Of a DNA stretch of 64,000 bases, positions 1 to 9,391 are shown piece by piece. Every line of letters starts with the position of its first letter. Position 1 is the stretch's first letter. The DNA comes from Hyphomonadaceae bacterium (lineage in GTDB: Bacteria; Pseudomonadota; Alphaproteobacteria; Caulobacterales; Aquidulcibacteraceae), in contig JAEUMT010000058.1 of NCBI GenBank assembly GCA_016791365.1, positions 47,650 to 111,649 on the forward strand, written 5' to 3'. A model generated the notes under the pieces. That model worked only from the letters and a program-made list of their open reading frames with translations. It made no database searches and was not told the DNA's origin. The position numbers and the translations under genes are program-made.

Positions 1-21
1 TTCCGCAATCTCGATACTCAT
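1..21 (-). CDS. Possible start of a gene cut by the window edge
   Basis: On the minus strand an ATG at position 21 opens a reading frame of seven codons (MSIEIAE) that runs off the window. It lies 18 bases after the prfB stop codon, on the same strand, so it could be the next gene of a prfB transcript. The upstream sequence is G-rich but holds no clear Shine-Dalgarno site. Too little is visible to name a product. Confidence 0.3.
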
Positions 22-39
22 CAGGGCCCCCGCCCAACC

Positions 40-1171
40 TTAATCGATGTCCTGGACCTGCTTGTCTGCCGCTCCGCTCACCCGCGCCGCCAATGAGGCG
101 GCCATGAACTGATCGAGGTCGCCGTTCAGCACACCTTGGGTATCAGAGGTTTCAACACCCGTCCTGAGGTCTTTGACCATCTGATACGGCTGCAGGACGT
201 ACGACCGGATCTGCCTACCCCAGCCGATCTCGGTCTTGGTGTCCTCAAGCTGCTGGGCCGCCGCTTCGCGCTTTTGGAGCTCGGCCTCGTACAAACGCGC
301 GCGCAGCATGTCCCAGGCCGCGGCCCGGTTCTTGTGCTGCGACCGCTCGGCCTGACACGCGACGACGATGCCCGTCGGCATGTGCGTCAGGCGCACCGCC
401 GAATCCGTCTTGTTGACGTGCTGACCGCCGGCGCCAGACGCGCGATAGGTGTCGGTGCGCACATCCTTGTCGAGAATCTCCACCTCGATGGAATCATCGA
501 TCTTCGGATAGACCCACACGCTGGCGAATGATGTGTGACGGCGCGCATTGGAATCGTAAGGGCTGATGCGCACCAGGCGATGCACGCCTGCTTCGGTTTT
601 CAACCAGCCGTACGCATTCTCGCCATTGACCAGCACGGTCGCCGATTTGATCCCGGCGGTGTCGCCGCCTTGCTCTTCCAACAGATCGGCCTTGAAACCG
701 CGTGCATTGGCCCAGCGCAAATACATGCGCATGAGCATTTCAGTCCAATCCTGACTCTCGGTGCCGCCGGCGCCGGAATTGAATTCGATGTACGCGTCGT
801 TTGAGTCCGCTTCGCCAGAGAGCAGCGCTTCGAGCTCGGCCTGCGCCGCGCGCGCTTGCGCGGCTTTCAGGCTCTCTTGCGCCTCGGCAATCAGGCCTTC
901 ATCGCCTTCGGCTTCGGCCATCTCGGCAAGCTCGACGCCATCGCGCAGATCACGCTCAAGCGAGAGAATGGCGTTCATGCCGCTCTCCAGCTTGGTGCGT
1001 TCACGCATCAGCTTTTGCGCTTTGGCCGGATCATTCCAAAAATCGGGGCGCTCCGAGAGCGCGGTCAGTTCGTCAAATCTGACTTGGGCGTGATCCCAGT
1101 CAAAGACGCCTCCGCAGCAGAGCGACAGCAGACTCGATCTGTTCAGCGAGGGTAGCGATTTCGGCGCGCAT
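40..1171 (-). CDS. prfB: Peptide chain release factor 2 (programmed +1 frameshift)
   Basis: RF2 reads UAA and UGA stop codons and triggers peptide release on the ribosome. The body carries the GGQ loop ([15 protein letters not shown]) that acts in the peptidyl-transferase centre. The natural start is the ATG at 1171-1169. The first 23 codons ([20 protein letters not shown]..) end in CTT followed by an in-frame TGA at 1102-1100. Skipping one base resumes at GAC and gives the conserved [13 protein letters not shown] sequence. The joined product is about 376 residues, normal for RF2. A single-frame reading starting near 1221 gives an N-terminus unlike the family and should not be used. The gene lies downstream of mrcA on the same strand, separated by a heptamer repeat array. 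Confidence 0.96.
1099..1118 (-). promoter_or_regulatory. prfB: RF2 programmed +1 frameshift site
   Basis: On the minus strand the sequence reads CGGAGGCGTCTTTGAC. It combines an internal Shine-Dalgarno-like GGAGG, the slippery CTT codon, the in-frame TGA and the following C. This matches the established RF2 autoregulation site (CUU UGA C preceded by an SD-like element). When RF2 is scarce the ribosome pauses at UGA and shifts +1 to make more RF2. The CTT is codon 23 from the ATG at 1171, so the phase is exactly right. Confidence 0.93.
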
Positions 1172-1180
1172 TTTTTTCTC

Positions 1181-1273
1181 GGGAGTTGGGAATAGGCAGT
1201 TGGGAATAGGGATGCGGACAAAGAAACTCAAGGCTTCCTACTCCCAATTCCCCACTCCCTATTCCCTAATAGA
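1181..1273. repeat. Heptamer inverted array A (prfB/mrcA gap)
   Basis: The left arm (1181-1212) is a run of degenerate heptamers GGGAGTT, GGGAATA, GGCAGTT, GGGAATA. The right arm (1239-1273) is the same kind of run inverted (CTCCCAATTCCCCACTCCCT). Together they could fold into an imperfect hairpin. The right arm covers the mrcA stop codon (TAG at 1268-1266). This is the G-rich variant of a GGCARTN heptamer family seen at six other places in the window. Confidence 0.8.
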
Positions 1274-3854
1274 GTCCGCCTAAATCCTCATCCTGCTGCT
1301 GTTGTTGCTGGGTTTGAGCCGGCCGCGCCTCATTTGGCGTGTCGGTGCCCGAGAGCCCCGAGAGCACACGCGGATCGATCGGCTCGCTACCGCCAAAGAC
1401 AAACGGCGACGAGGTCACATCGCGCGTCGGCTCGGTGCCAGGACGGAACGCTTCCAGGATCGTTTGCGTCGTCGTCGCACTCGGCAAACCACCGGTTTGG
1501 TAGTCGATCCGCACGAGACGCGCGCCAGCCGGGATACGGAACGGCGTCGGCGACGAGTTGCGCAACGCTTCGCGCATGAAGTCGCGGAAGATCGGCGCCG
1601 AGATACGGCCGCCGGTTTCGCCTTCGCCCATGTCGCGCGGCGTATCGAAGCCAGCCCATACGCCGACGACGAGGTCCGGCGAAAAGCCGATGAACCAGGC
1701 GTCCTTATAATCGTTGGTGGTGCCGGTCTTGCCGCCGAGCGGGAAGCCGAGCGAATTCACGGTCGTCGCCGTACCGCGCTGCACGACGCCTTCCGCCATC
1801 GAGACGATTTGATAGGCGGTCACCGCATCGAGAACTTGCGCACGCCCATCAGCCAGGTTCGGCGCGCGTTGGCCCGACCATTCGGCGTTGCACTGCGCGC
1901 ACTCGCGCTGATCGCGGCGGAACACCGAAGCGCCGGTGCGATCCTGAATACGATCGATGAAGATCGGCGAAATCTGACGCCCGCCATTGACGAACATCCC
2001 ATAGGCGGTGGTCATGCGCAGCAACGTGGTCTCGCCGGCGCCCAGCGCCAGCGCGAACACAGCTTGCGTGCGATCGCCGTAAATACCGAGACGGCGGCCA
2101 TAATCGAGAATGCGCTCCGGGCCCATTTCGTAAGCCACACGCGCCGTCATCGCGTTACGCGACATTTCCAAACCGCGACGCAACGTCGTCGGCCCGTAGA
2201 ATTCGCGCGTGTAGTTTTCCGGCGACCAGTTCGAGCCGTCGCCCGCTTCGATCGCGAGCGGCGCATCATCGACAAGCGTCGCGGGCGTCAGGCCATAATC
2301 CAAAGCTGCGGCATAGACGATCGGCTTGAACGACGAACCCGGCTGACGCTGCGCCTGGGTGGCGCGGTTCAAGCCGTTCGCATCATTGAACGAATAGCCG
2401 CCAACCATCGCCAGCACGCGGCCCGTGTGCGGGTCCATCGCCACCAGCGCGCCCTGCACCTGCGGCACCTGCTTCAAATTATAGCGGCCGTTCGAAGCGC
2501 GCGTCGCATAGACGATCGCGCCACGACGCAGCGCCCGCGCTTGTTCGCGGCGTGCGCCTTGTGCGGCCCACTGCGCATCATTGTCGCCGACGCGGCCGGT
2601 TTGGCCGTTCTCGTCCGTCAGCGTGACGGCGCCATTGCCGGTCGCGGTGACCATGGCGCGCAGCCAGCCCGAAAGCTGCGGCGCGGCGTCGGCGGCGCGC
2701 AATTGCGCTTGCACATCGCCAGCGGGATCGCCCGTAGCAATCGGCCCACGCCATTCATGGCGCCGGTCATATTCTTCCAGCCCACGGCGCAGCGATTGCG
2801 CGGCAGCCAGCTGCAGACGCGTGTCTATGGTCGAACGGATCGAGAGCCCGCCATCGTAGAGCGCGCGCTCACCGTACTGATCCTGCACCTGACGGCGCAC
2901 TTCCTCGACGAAATGCGAAGCCGCAACGTATTGGTCGCCCGCCAGACGGTTGTGAACTTCGAGATCGGACGCACGCGCTTCTTCGGCTTGCGCCTCGGTT
3001 ATGTAGCCACGCTCCAGCATACGGCCGATCGCATAGTTGCGCCGGTCAATGGCGCGCTCGCGATTGCGCGGCAGCTGATAGTTAGCCGGACCCTTGGGCA
3101 AAATGGCGAGATAGGCAGCTTCGCTGACCGTGAGGTCCGAGAGCGGCTTGTCGAAATAGTTGAGCGCAGCGGCGGCGACGCCGTACGCGCGGTTACCGAG
3201 ATAAATCTGGTTCAAATAGAGCTCGAGCACGCGGTCCTTATCGAGCACGCGCTCGATACGTTGCGCGACCAGGCCTTCACGCAGCTTCGTCCAAATCGCG
3301 CAGAACATGCCGCCGACGCCGCCGGAGCATGCCGCCGCGCGCCCGGTCAGCATATTGCCGGCCACTTGCTGCGTGATCGTCGAGGCGCCCTGAATGCGCC
3401 GCCCCTGCACGACATCGAGCGGAATGCGCAACACCGCGCGCGCCAAGCCCTGATAGTCGATGCCCGAGTGCTCAAAGAAGCGCGCGTCTTCAACCGCGAC
3501 GAAGGCGTTCTTGACGTGATCTGGAATCTGCTCGATCGGCACGAACACGCGCTGCTCGCGCGCGAACTCCGCCACCAGCGCGCCGTCGCCGGCGTGAACG
3601 CGGCTCGTGACCGGCGGCTGATAGTCCTGCAAATCTTCGAGGCTCGGCAGCCCTTGCAGCGCCGCGATTAAGAAGATGATCACCGCGAGCACGCCGGCGG
3701 CGATCGCGATGCCGAAGCCGATCAGGATTTTGCGCCACGGGATGCCGCCGCCGCCTCCACCGCCACGGGGTTCGCGGTAATCACGGCGATCATAATCGTC
3801 GTGATCGTACTCTTCGTCGTCCCACCCGCGATCGTATGAACTTGTTCGCGACAT
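1266..3854 (-). CDS. mrcA: Penicillin-binding protein 1A, class A (glycosyltransferase/transpeptidase)
   Basis: This bifunctional peptidoglycan synthase polymerises glycan strands and cross-links peptides in the periplasm. The 862-residue protein has an acidic, Tyr/Asp-rich cytoplasmic tail (1-37), one membrane anchor (about 43-66), and a GT51 domain with the EDARFFEHSG signature near 122-131. The transpeptidase has SSFK (Ser about 507) and KTGTTND near 710. The C-terminus is a glutamine run. It lies between a cell-wall amidase and prfB on one strand. The stop codon is inside heptamer array A. Length is normal for alphaproteobacterial PBP1A. Confidence 0.95.
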   Translation of the reverse strand: MSRTSSYDRGWDDEEYDHDDYDRRDYREPRGGGGGGGIPWRKILIGFGIAIAAGVLAVIIFLIAALQGLPSLEDLQDYQPPVTSRVHAGDGALVAEFAREQRVFVPIEQIPDHVKNAFVAVEDARFFEHSGIDYQGLARAVLRIPLDVVQGRRIQGASTITQQVAGNMLTGRAAACSGGVGGMFCAIWTKLREGLVAQRIERVLDKDRVLELYLNQIYLGNRAYGVAAAALNYFDKPLSDLTVSEAAYLAILPKGPANYQLPRNRERAIDRRNYAIGRMLERGYITEAQAEEARASDLEVHNRLAGDQYVAASHFVEEVRRQVQDQYGERALYDGGLSIRSTIDTRLQLAAAQSLRRGLEEYDRRHEWRGPIATGDPAGDVQAQLRAADAAPQLSGWLRAMVTATGNGAVTLTDENGQTGRVGDNDAQWAAQGARREQARALRRGAIVYATRASNGRYNLKQVPQVQGALVAMDPHTGRVLAMVGGYSFNDANGLNRATQAQRQPGSSFKPIVYAAALDYGLTPATLVDDAPLAIEAGDGSNWSPENYTREFYGPTTLRRGLEMSRNAMTARVAYEMGPERILDYGRRLGIYGDRTQAVFALALGAGETTLLRMTTAYGMFVNGGRQISPIFIDRIQDRTGASVFRRDQRECAQCNAEWSGQRAPNLADGRAQVLDAVTAYQIVSMAEGVVQRGTATTVNSLGFPLGGKTGTTNDYKDAWFIGFSPDLVVGVWAGFDTPRDMGEGETGGRISAPIFRDFMREALRNSSPTPFRIPAGARLVRIDYQTGGLPSATTTQTILEAFRPGTEPTRDVTSSPFVFGGSEPIDPRVLSGLSGTDTPNEARPAQTQQQQQQDEDLGGLY

Positions 3855-3974
3855 TGCGCCCCGCTTCTGCGCGCCTAGTGAATGAGCCGCCCGGCCTCGC
3901 CTCGTAATGAGGCGCGATTAAGGCCAGGGCAGCGTTCGTGACATAGCGGATTTAGCTTAAGATTCGCGCCAAAA

Positions 3975-5126
3975 TTAGTCCGCGGCCGCATAGAGGCCGG
4001 GGGGCGTGAAATACTCGTCCACGGCCCGGGCCATGGCGCCTGCCATGCGTTCCCGGGCGCGGGGATCGGCCAGGCGCCGCTCGTCCGTCGCATTGCTCAA
4101 AAAGCCGGTTTCGATCAACACCGCCGGAACGTCCGGCGCCAGCAGCACGAATAGCCCCGCGTTCCGGTGCGTATTGCGCACCAGCGGCGCGACTTCCCCG
4201 AGCTTCGGGATAACCACCTGCGCAAACTGGGCCGACCGGTTGGTCGTTTCGCGTTGCGTGAGATCGACGAGGATATCGCGGGTCGTGCTTTCGCGGGCGT
4301 TGCCCAGGTCGAGATCCCAGTTCTGCGACGAGATCATGTTCTGGGCGCGCGCCTCACCCCGGTCCGACAGCGTATAAACCGAAGCGCCGGTGGTGGCCGC
4401 ATTCGGACTGGCGTCCGCGTGCACCGAGATAAAAAGATCCGCGTGCTGGCCGCGCGCGAACCGCACCCGATCTTCCAACTCGACGAAATTGTCGGCATCG
4501 CGCGTCAGCGCCACATGATAACCGCGCTGCTCAAGCGCATCGCGCAACTCAAGCGCGCAGTGCAGCACCACATCTTTCTCGCGCGTGCCATTCACACCGA
4601 TCGCGCCCGGATCGCGTCCGCCGTGTCCGGCGTCCACAACGATGGTGCGCCGTGTCTGCTGACGGCCGGGGCGTTGCATCGGCACGGGCGCCGGCTCAGC
4701 CGTGAACGGACCGCTCGCTGCAATATCAAATGTAAGCGCCGCATTGCGGCGTCCGCCAACCTCCTGGCGCACCAGGCTCGCGGGACCGTTCAAATCCAAC
4801 ACAATCCGCGACACGCCATCAGCTTGCGGCGCATAGCGGAAGCGGCGCACGACGCCGGCGCCCGGGCCTTGTCCGCTCGCTCCGCCAGGCATCGCCAGAT
4901 GGGCATTGGCGACATCGATCACAAAGCGCGATGGCTCAGCCAGGAAGAAGGTCCGCGCCTGAGCCGGGCGATCAAGCGCCAGCGTCACGCGGCAGGCCGC
5001 GCCCGCGTCCTGCACGAGCACGCCCTGGATCGACGACGGCGCGTCCGCGAATGCGCGGCCGCCCATCGCGACACTGCCCAGAGCAGTCGCGCCAAAGAAG
5101 GCGAAGGATCGGCGGGTAACGTCCAT
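3975..5126 (-). CDS. amiC: N-acetylmuramoyl-L-alanine amidase (AMIN + Amidase_3), Tat-exported
   Basis: The enzyme cleaves the amide bond between MurNAc and the stem peptide, and in this family it splits septal wall. The N-terminus holds a twin-arginine signal (TRRSFAFFGATALG) that ends near the Ala-x-Ala at 25-27. An AMIN-type beta domain occupies about 35-135. The zinc amidase domain fills about 160-375, with VVDAGHGGRDPGAIG, the EKD glutamate, SVHADASPN and the catalytic VLIETGFLSN. All expected ligands are present, so it should be active. A degenerate LytM factor at 16135-17199 is a plausible activator (inference). The gene name follows the AmiC-type architecture. Confidence 0.92.
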   Translation of the reverse strand: MDVTRRSFAFFGATALGSVAMGGRAFADAPSSIQGVLVQDAGAACRVTLALDRPAQARTFFLAEPSRFVIDVANAHLAMPGGASGQGPGAGVVRRFRYAPQADGVSRIVLDLNGPASLVRQEVGGRRNAALTFDIAASGPFTAEPAPVPMQRPGRQQTRRTIVVDAGHGGRDPGAIGVNGTREKDVVLHCALELRDALEQRGYHVALTRDADNFVELEDRVRFARGQHADLFISVHADASPNAATTGASVYTLSDRGEARAQNMISSQNWDLDLGNARESTTRDILVDLTQRETTNRSAQFAQVVIPKLGEVAPLVRNTHRNAGLFVLLAPDVPAVLIETGFLSNATDERRLADPRARERMAGAMARAVDEYFTPPGLYAAAD

Positions 5127-5275
5127 GAAGATCGGGAAAATACCTCAAGCGGCTTGCTATCAAGTTGAAAACTTAGGTGAATAGAACGGTAACTACAGTG
5201 GCGCCGCGCAGGCCGTCGAGCGCCGACTGTCGCGCAACTCTTGTTGAAATATGAACGGCGTGGTCACTCTGCGTC

Positions 5276-6562
5276 ATGCGCGCACTTCTCATCGCCTGCT
5301 GCCTCGCCGCGTTCGCTTCGCCGACGCTAGCGCAGGATTATCACCTGCAAACGAACGCGGCCGCGGAGCTTCAACAAATCTGCACCGCCGACGCCGGTCA
5401 GCTTTGGCGCACCAGTCTTTGCGGCCCGCTCATCGTCGTTGATCTGGGCACGCGGCAGGTTTGGGCGACGCAGCGCGACGATCAGAACCTGCTGGCGCTC
5501 ACACCTGACGGCGGCTGGGTCGGCATTTTGCCGGACGGCGTCCCGGTCGCGAACAGCACCGTTGAATGGGCGGGTGTGCGCTGGATCATGGTTCTCGGAC
5601 CGTTACCGGAAGACGCAAACCAAAGGCGCGCTTTGGTAATGCACGAGGCTTGGCATCGCATTCAGGACTCCATCGGCCTGCCAATGCAGAGCGCAAACGC
5701 GCCGCACCTGGAAACCGAACGCGGACGCTATTTGCTGCGTCTGGAACTGCGCGCCCTCGCCACGGCCATGCTTTCAAACGGCCGCGCCCAACGCGACGCC
5801 GCAAAGGACGCGGTCGCGTTCCGGATGGCGCGCCTTGAAGCGTTCCCCGATGCGGCCAGCTCTGAATCCGGTCTCGACCGCAACGAAGGGCTCGCTGCAT
5901 ACACAGGAGTTCGCCTGGGCGCCGGCGATCAAGGTCACCTCTTCGCAGCCCGCACGCTAACCGACGCCGATCGCCACCAGGCGTTCGCCCGCGCTTATGC
6001 CTATGCGAGCGGGCCGGCCTACGGCCTGCTCCTGGACGAGTACGTTGCGGATTGGCGCAGTTCGCTGGCGGCATGGGCGCCGGCGGATCTGCTGGTTTCA
6101 CCGCTTCGCGTCCGCCCGCTTTCCAACCGCAATCTCCGACGCCGCGCCGAACGCTATGGCGGCCCACAGATTGCGGCGGAGGAGCAAGCTCGCGCCGAGG
6201 CCCGGCGCCAGCTCATCGCCGGCCTGCATGCCCGGTTCAGCGGACCGCGCCTGGAGCTGCCGCTCCGGCAAACGCAAATCGAGTTCGACCCCAACCGGAT
6301 CACACCGGTTGAGGGCCTGGGCGACGTCTATCAAATCATCACGCTCCGCGACGCCTGGGGTGAGTTTCGGGCCAATGACGGCGCACTTATTTCGCCCGAT
6401 TTCACAAAGCTCACCGCCGCTCAGCCTGACCAAGCCGGCCTGTCCGGTCCCGGCTGGCGGCTGACGCTGGCATCAGGATACCGCATAAGCGCTCCGGACC
6501 CGACTGGCGTGGTCCGGCCAGAGTTCGCCCCCTCGCCGCCAGCGCCGGCGCCGGACAACTGA
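5276..6562 (+). CDS. Secreted HExxH-motif protein, putative zincin metallopeptidase
   Basis: The 428-residue protein begins with a Sec signal peptide (about 1-20, cleaved after TLAQ). It carries HEAWHRIQDSIGLP near residues 124-137, a clear HExxH zinc-binding motif. A downstream HLETERGRYLLRLELRAL helix could supply a third glutamate ligand, as in gluzincins. The C-terminal third has short beta-rich segments and a proline-rich tail. I do not recognise a named family. It is divergent from the amidase gene and upstream of rne. Protease activity is inferred from the motif only. Confidence 0.75.
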   Translation: MRALLIACCLAAFASPTLAQDYHLQTNAAAELQQICTADAGQLWRTSLCGPLIVVDLGTRQVWATQRDDQNLLALTPDGGWVGILPDGVPVANSTVEWAGVRWIMVLGPLPEDANQRRALVMHEAWHRIQDSIGLPMQSANAPHLETERGRYLLRLELRALATAMLSNGRAQRDAAKDAVAFRMARLEAFPDAASSESGLDRNEGLAAYTGVRLGAGDQGHLFAARTLTDADRHQAFARAYAYASGPAYGLLLDEYVADWRSSLAAWAPADLLVSPLRVRPLSNRNLRRRAERYGGPQIAAEEQARAEARRQLIAGLHARFSGPRLELPLRQTQIEFDPNRITPVEGLGDVYQIITLRDAWGEFRANDGALISPDFTKLTAAQPDQAGLSGPGWRLTLASGYRISAPDPTGVVRPEFAPSPPAPAPDN

Positions 6563-6962
6563 CCACCCAGCCTGCGGCGCTTTCCCTTCCTGACAAATCA
6601 TGCATATGTGTCAGCCAACGCCGCGCGTGCCGTAAGGGAGTTATCCCCGGAGCATCCGGCGCGCTCCCGCCCTGCGGATCGGCGAGATCAGGCCCTGTGG
6701 CGCGCTGCTAAAGCGCCCGCGTTTGGACCTTGAGACCCCGTATTCCAAGGCTGGAGCGAAAACGGCGCCTATTTAGACGCCGTCAATCGGAGCCCACTTA
6801 TGATCCGCACAGCGATCGATCTATGCGCCGGAGGCCGACAAGGCCCGGGCCGCGATCGCGCAGGATCATCTCACATGACTTTGCGTCGCCTCGCCGCTTC
6901 CGCCCCGGTTCGTTCCGGACGCTCGGGAGCCTGTGCGCGTGACGCCCACGGAGCCCATTTTA
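6563..6962 (+). promoter_or_regulatory. 400-base leader upstream of rne
   Basis: No coding frame in this stretch is convincing. It contains several GC-rich palindromes, including ACGGCG..CGCCGT around 6770-6792, and a TGACA..TGTCA dyad near 6590-6612. In E. coli the long rne leader is the site through which RNase E controls its own mRNA. A comparable function here is inference. I could not match it to a known leader family from sequence alone. Confidence 0.4.
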
Positions 6963-9302
6963 ATGGCCAAGACAATGTTGATCGACGCCGCCCACCCGGA
7001 AGAAACCCGGGTTGCGGTGCTCGACGGAAAAATCGTTGAAGACTTCGACTTCGAGACCCAGAACCGCAAACAACTCAGAGGCAATATCTATCTCGCCAAG
7101 GTGACGCGCGTTGAGCCGTCGCTGCAGGCTGCCTTCGTCGAGTATGGCGGTAACCGTCACGGCTTCCTCGCCTTCTCGGAAATCCACCCCGACTATTACG
7201 CGATCCCGCACGCCGATCAGGAATCGATCAAGGCCGAGCTCGCCGAGGCCGAAGCCGAAGCCGAGAAGGCCGACGAAGACGATGACGCGCTCGACGAGCG
7301 CCGCCGTCGCATCCTGACGCGCCGCTACAAGATCCAGGAAGTCATCCGCCGCCGCCAGATCATGCTGGTGCAGGTGGTGAAGGAAGAGCGCGGCAACAAA
7401 GGCGCCGCGCTCACCACTTATCTCTCACTCGCCGGCCGCTATTGCGTCTTGATGCCGAACACCGGCCGTGGCGGCGGCATTTCGCGCAAGATCACGCAAG
7501 CGACCGACCGCAAGCGCCTGAAAAAAATCGCGCAGGACCTCGAAGTGCCGCAAGGCCAGGGCCTGATCATCCGCACCGCGGGCGCCAAGCGCACCAAGAC
7601 CGAAATCAAGCGCGACTACGAATATCTCTCACGCGCGTGGGAAACGATCCGCGACGAAACGCTAAAGAGCGTCGCGCCGGCTTTGATCTACGAAGAATCC
7701 TCACTCGTGAAGCGCGCGATCCGCGATCTCTACGACAAAGACGTCGATGAAATTCATGTCGACGGCGACAATGCGTACAAGGAAGCCAAGGACTTCGTGC
7801 GCATGCTTATGCCGTCGCACGCCAAGCGCGTGCATCTTTGGAAGGACGCCACGCCAATCTTCGCCAAGCACGGCGTCGAAAAACAACTCGATTCAATCTA
7901 TTCGCCGGTCGTGACGTTGAAGTCCGGCGGCTACATCGTGATCAACCAGGCCGAAGCGCTCGTTGCCATCGACGTGAACTCCGGCCGCGCCACCCGCGAA
8001 CGCAACATCGAACAAACCGCGTTCAAGACCAACATGGAAGCGGCCGACGAAGCGGCGCGCCAAATGCGTCTGCGCGATCTCGCCGGGCTCGTCGTGATCG
8101 ACTTCATCGACATGGAAGAGTCGAAGAATGACCGCGCCGTCGAAAAGCGGATGAAGGACAATCTCCGCTTCGATCGCGCGCGCGTTCAAATGGGCAAGAT
8201 CAGCGGCTTTGGCCTGCTCGAACTTTCCCGCCAGCGCCGCCGCACCGGCGTTCTGGAGGGCACAAGCCACATCTGTGAGCATTGCGAAGGCTCGGGCCGC
8301 ATTCGCTCCGTCGAAAGCGCCTCGCTCGCTTTGCTTCGCGCGCTGGATGAAGCGTCCGCCAAGCAGAAGAACCGCCTTATCGAGGCGCGGACCGCATCCG
8401 ACGTTGCGATCTATCTGCTCAACGAAAAGCGCGACGCCCTGACGACGATCGAGGAAAACCACCATGTCCGCGTGCGCATTGGCGCAGGCAACGGCATGCA
8501 TTCTGGTGATTTCGAGATCAACATCGCCGATGGCGGCTTCAATGACGAAGCAGAAGAGCAGGTCGAGGTTGCGCCGACGCGAGGCCGTAGCAAGCAGTCG
8601 CGACGCGATGTCGAAATTGAAGCGGAAGAAGCGGACGCCCGCGCCGCCGCCGAAGGCGGCGACGTCGAAGAGGCTGACGTCGACCTCGATGAAGACGATG
8701 CTGAAGCATCCCCGTCAGCGATCTCTGCTGCCGCCGGCGACGCCGACAGCGACGACCGCAAGCGCCGTCGCCGCCGTGGCCGTCGCGGCGGAAAAAATCG
8801 CGAACGCACCGAGCGCGGCGACGTTGAAGCGCGCTCCGGCGAAGAGCAAAGCGAGGCGCCAAAGAAACCCGCCGCCGCCGAGCGTGAAGACCGCAACGGT
8901 CGTGGACGCCGTCGCCGCCGCGGCCGTGGCCGCGGCCGGCGCGTGTACGAGGTTGACGGCGGCGAATGGCTGGATTTCGTCAGCGCCGATCTCAAGCACC
9001 TGACGCCGCGCCCCGAACGCCCCGCCCGCAACGGCGACGCGCGCCGCCACGCGCCAGCGGCCGAAGAGGCCGATCACGAAACGGCGTCATCGTCGCCTGC
9101 GCCGGAAGAGCGGGAGGCAGAAATTATCGTGCATCCCGTGCCGGAGCCGGTAACGGAAACCTACAGCGAAGCGATCAGCGCGGTGACCGAGGTTGAAGCG
9201 CCTGCGCCTGCGTTGGCCGCGGACTCCCCCGCTTACGAGCCCGACCAGGAACGTCGCGACAAATTCTTCTCACGGCTCTCGCGCTGGTCGAAGAAGAACT
9301 GA
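6963..9302 (+). CDS. rne: Ribonuclease E
   Basis: RNase E is the essential single-strand endoribonuclease that starts mRNA decay, processes rRNA and scaffolds the degradosome. The start at 6963 (MAKTMLIDAAHPEETRV) is chosen because it matches the family N-terminus and follows GGAG at 6950; an upstream in-frame codon at 6933 adds ten unrelated residues. The S1 domain carries the acidic insert typical of alphaproteobacteria (about 85-110). The Zn-link cysteines are CEHC at 438-441. Beyond about 520 the protein is disordered, acidic, then arginine-rich with two RRRRRGR-type blocks. It ends in FFSRLSRWSKKN, which may be a partner-binding tail (inference). Confidence 0.96.
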   Translation: MAKTMLIDAAHPEETRVAVLDGKIVEDFDFETQNRKQLRGNIYLAKVTRVEPSLQAAFVEYGGNRHGFLAFSEIHPDYYAIPHADQESIKAELAEAEAEAEKADEDDDALDERRRRILTRRYKIQEVIRRRQIMLVQVVKEERGNKGAALTTYLSLAGRYCVLMPNTGRGGGISRKITQATDRKRLKKIAQDLEVPQGQGLIIRTAGAKRTKTEIKRDYEYLSRAWETIRDETLKSVAPALIYEESSLVKRAIRDLYDKDVDEIHVDGDNAYKEAKDFVRMLMPSHAKRVHLWKDATPIFAKHGVEKQLDSIYSPVVTLKSGGYIVINQAEALVAIDVNSGRATRERNIEQTAFKTNMEAADEAARQMRLRDLAGLVVIDFIDMEESKNDRAVEKRMKDNLRFDRARVQMGKISGFGLLELSRQRRRTGVLEGTSHICEHCEGSGRIRSVESASLALLRALDEASAKQKNRLIEARTASDVAIYLLNEKRDALTTIEENHHVRVRIGAGNGMHSGDFEINIADGGFNDEAEEQVEVAPTRGRSKQSRRDVEIEAEEADARAAAEGGDVEEADVDLDEDDAEASPSAISAAAGDADSDDRKRRRRRGRRGGKNRERTERGDVEARSGEEQSEAPKKPAAAEREDRNGRGRRRRRGRGRGRRVYEVDGGEWLDFVSADLKHLTPRPERPARNGDARRHAPAAEEADHETASSSPAPEEREAEIIVHPVPEPVTETYSEAISAVTEVEAPAPALAADSPAYEPDQERRDKFFSRLSRWSKKN

Positions 9303-9329
9303 AGAACTGCTAAGGCGTATGGCCTTGTT

Positions 9330-9367
9330 CCCGCCCCAAACCGGCGTTTCAACCGGTCTGGGGCGGG
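9330..9367 (+). terminator. Hairpin after rne
   Basis: CCCGCCCCA at 9330-9338 pairs with TGGGGCGGG at 9359-9367, and ACCGG/CCGGT extends the stem inwards. There is no T-run after it, so it is a strong hairpin rather than a textbook intrinsic terminator. It lies between rne and the M48 gene. Confidence 0.65.
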
Positions 9368-9391
9368 GAAGCGGAATCTCAAGGAGCGGGC

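Noticed and set aside
1302..3671. Very long plus-strand open frame (789 codons) opposite mrcA
   Set aside because: It mirrors the codon bias of mrcA in an antisense frame, is Arg/His-rich with no family resemblance and has no ribosome site.
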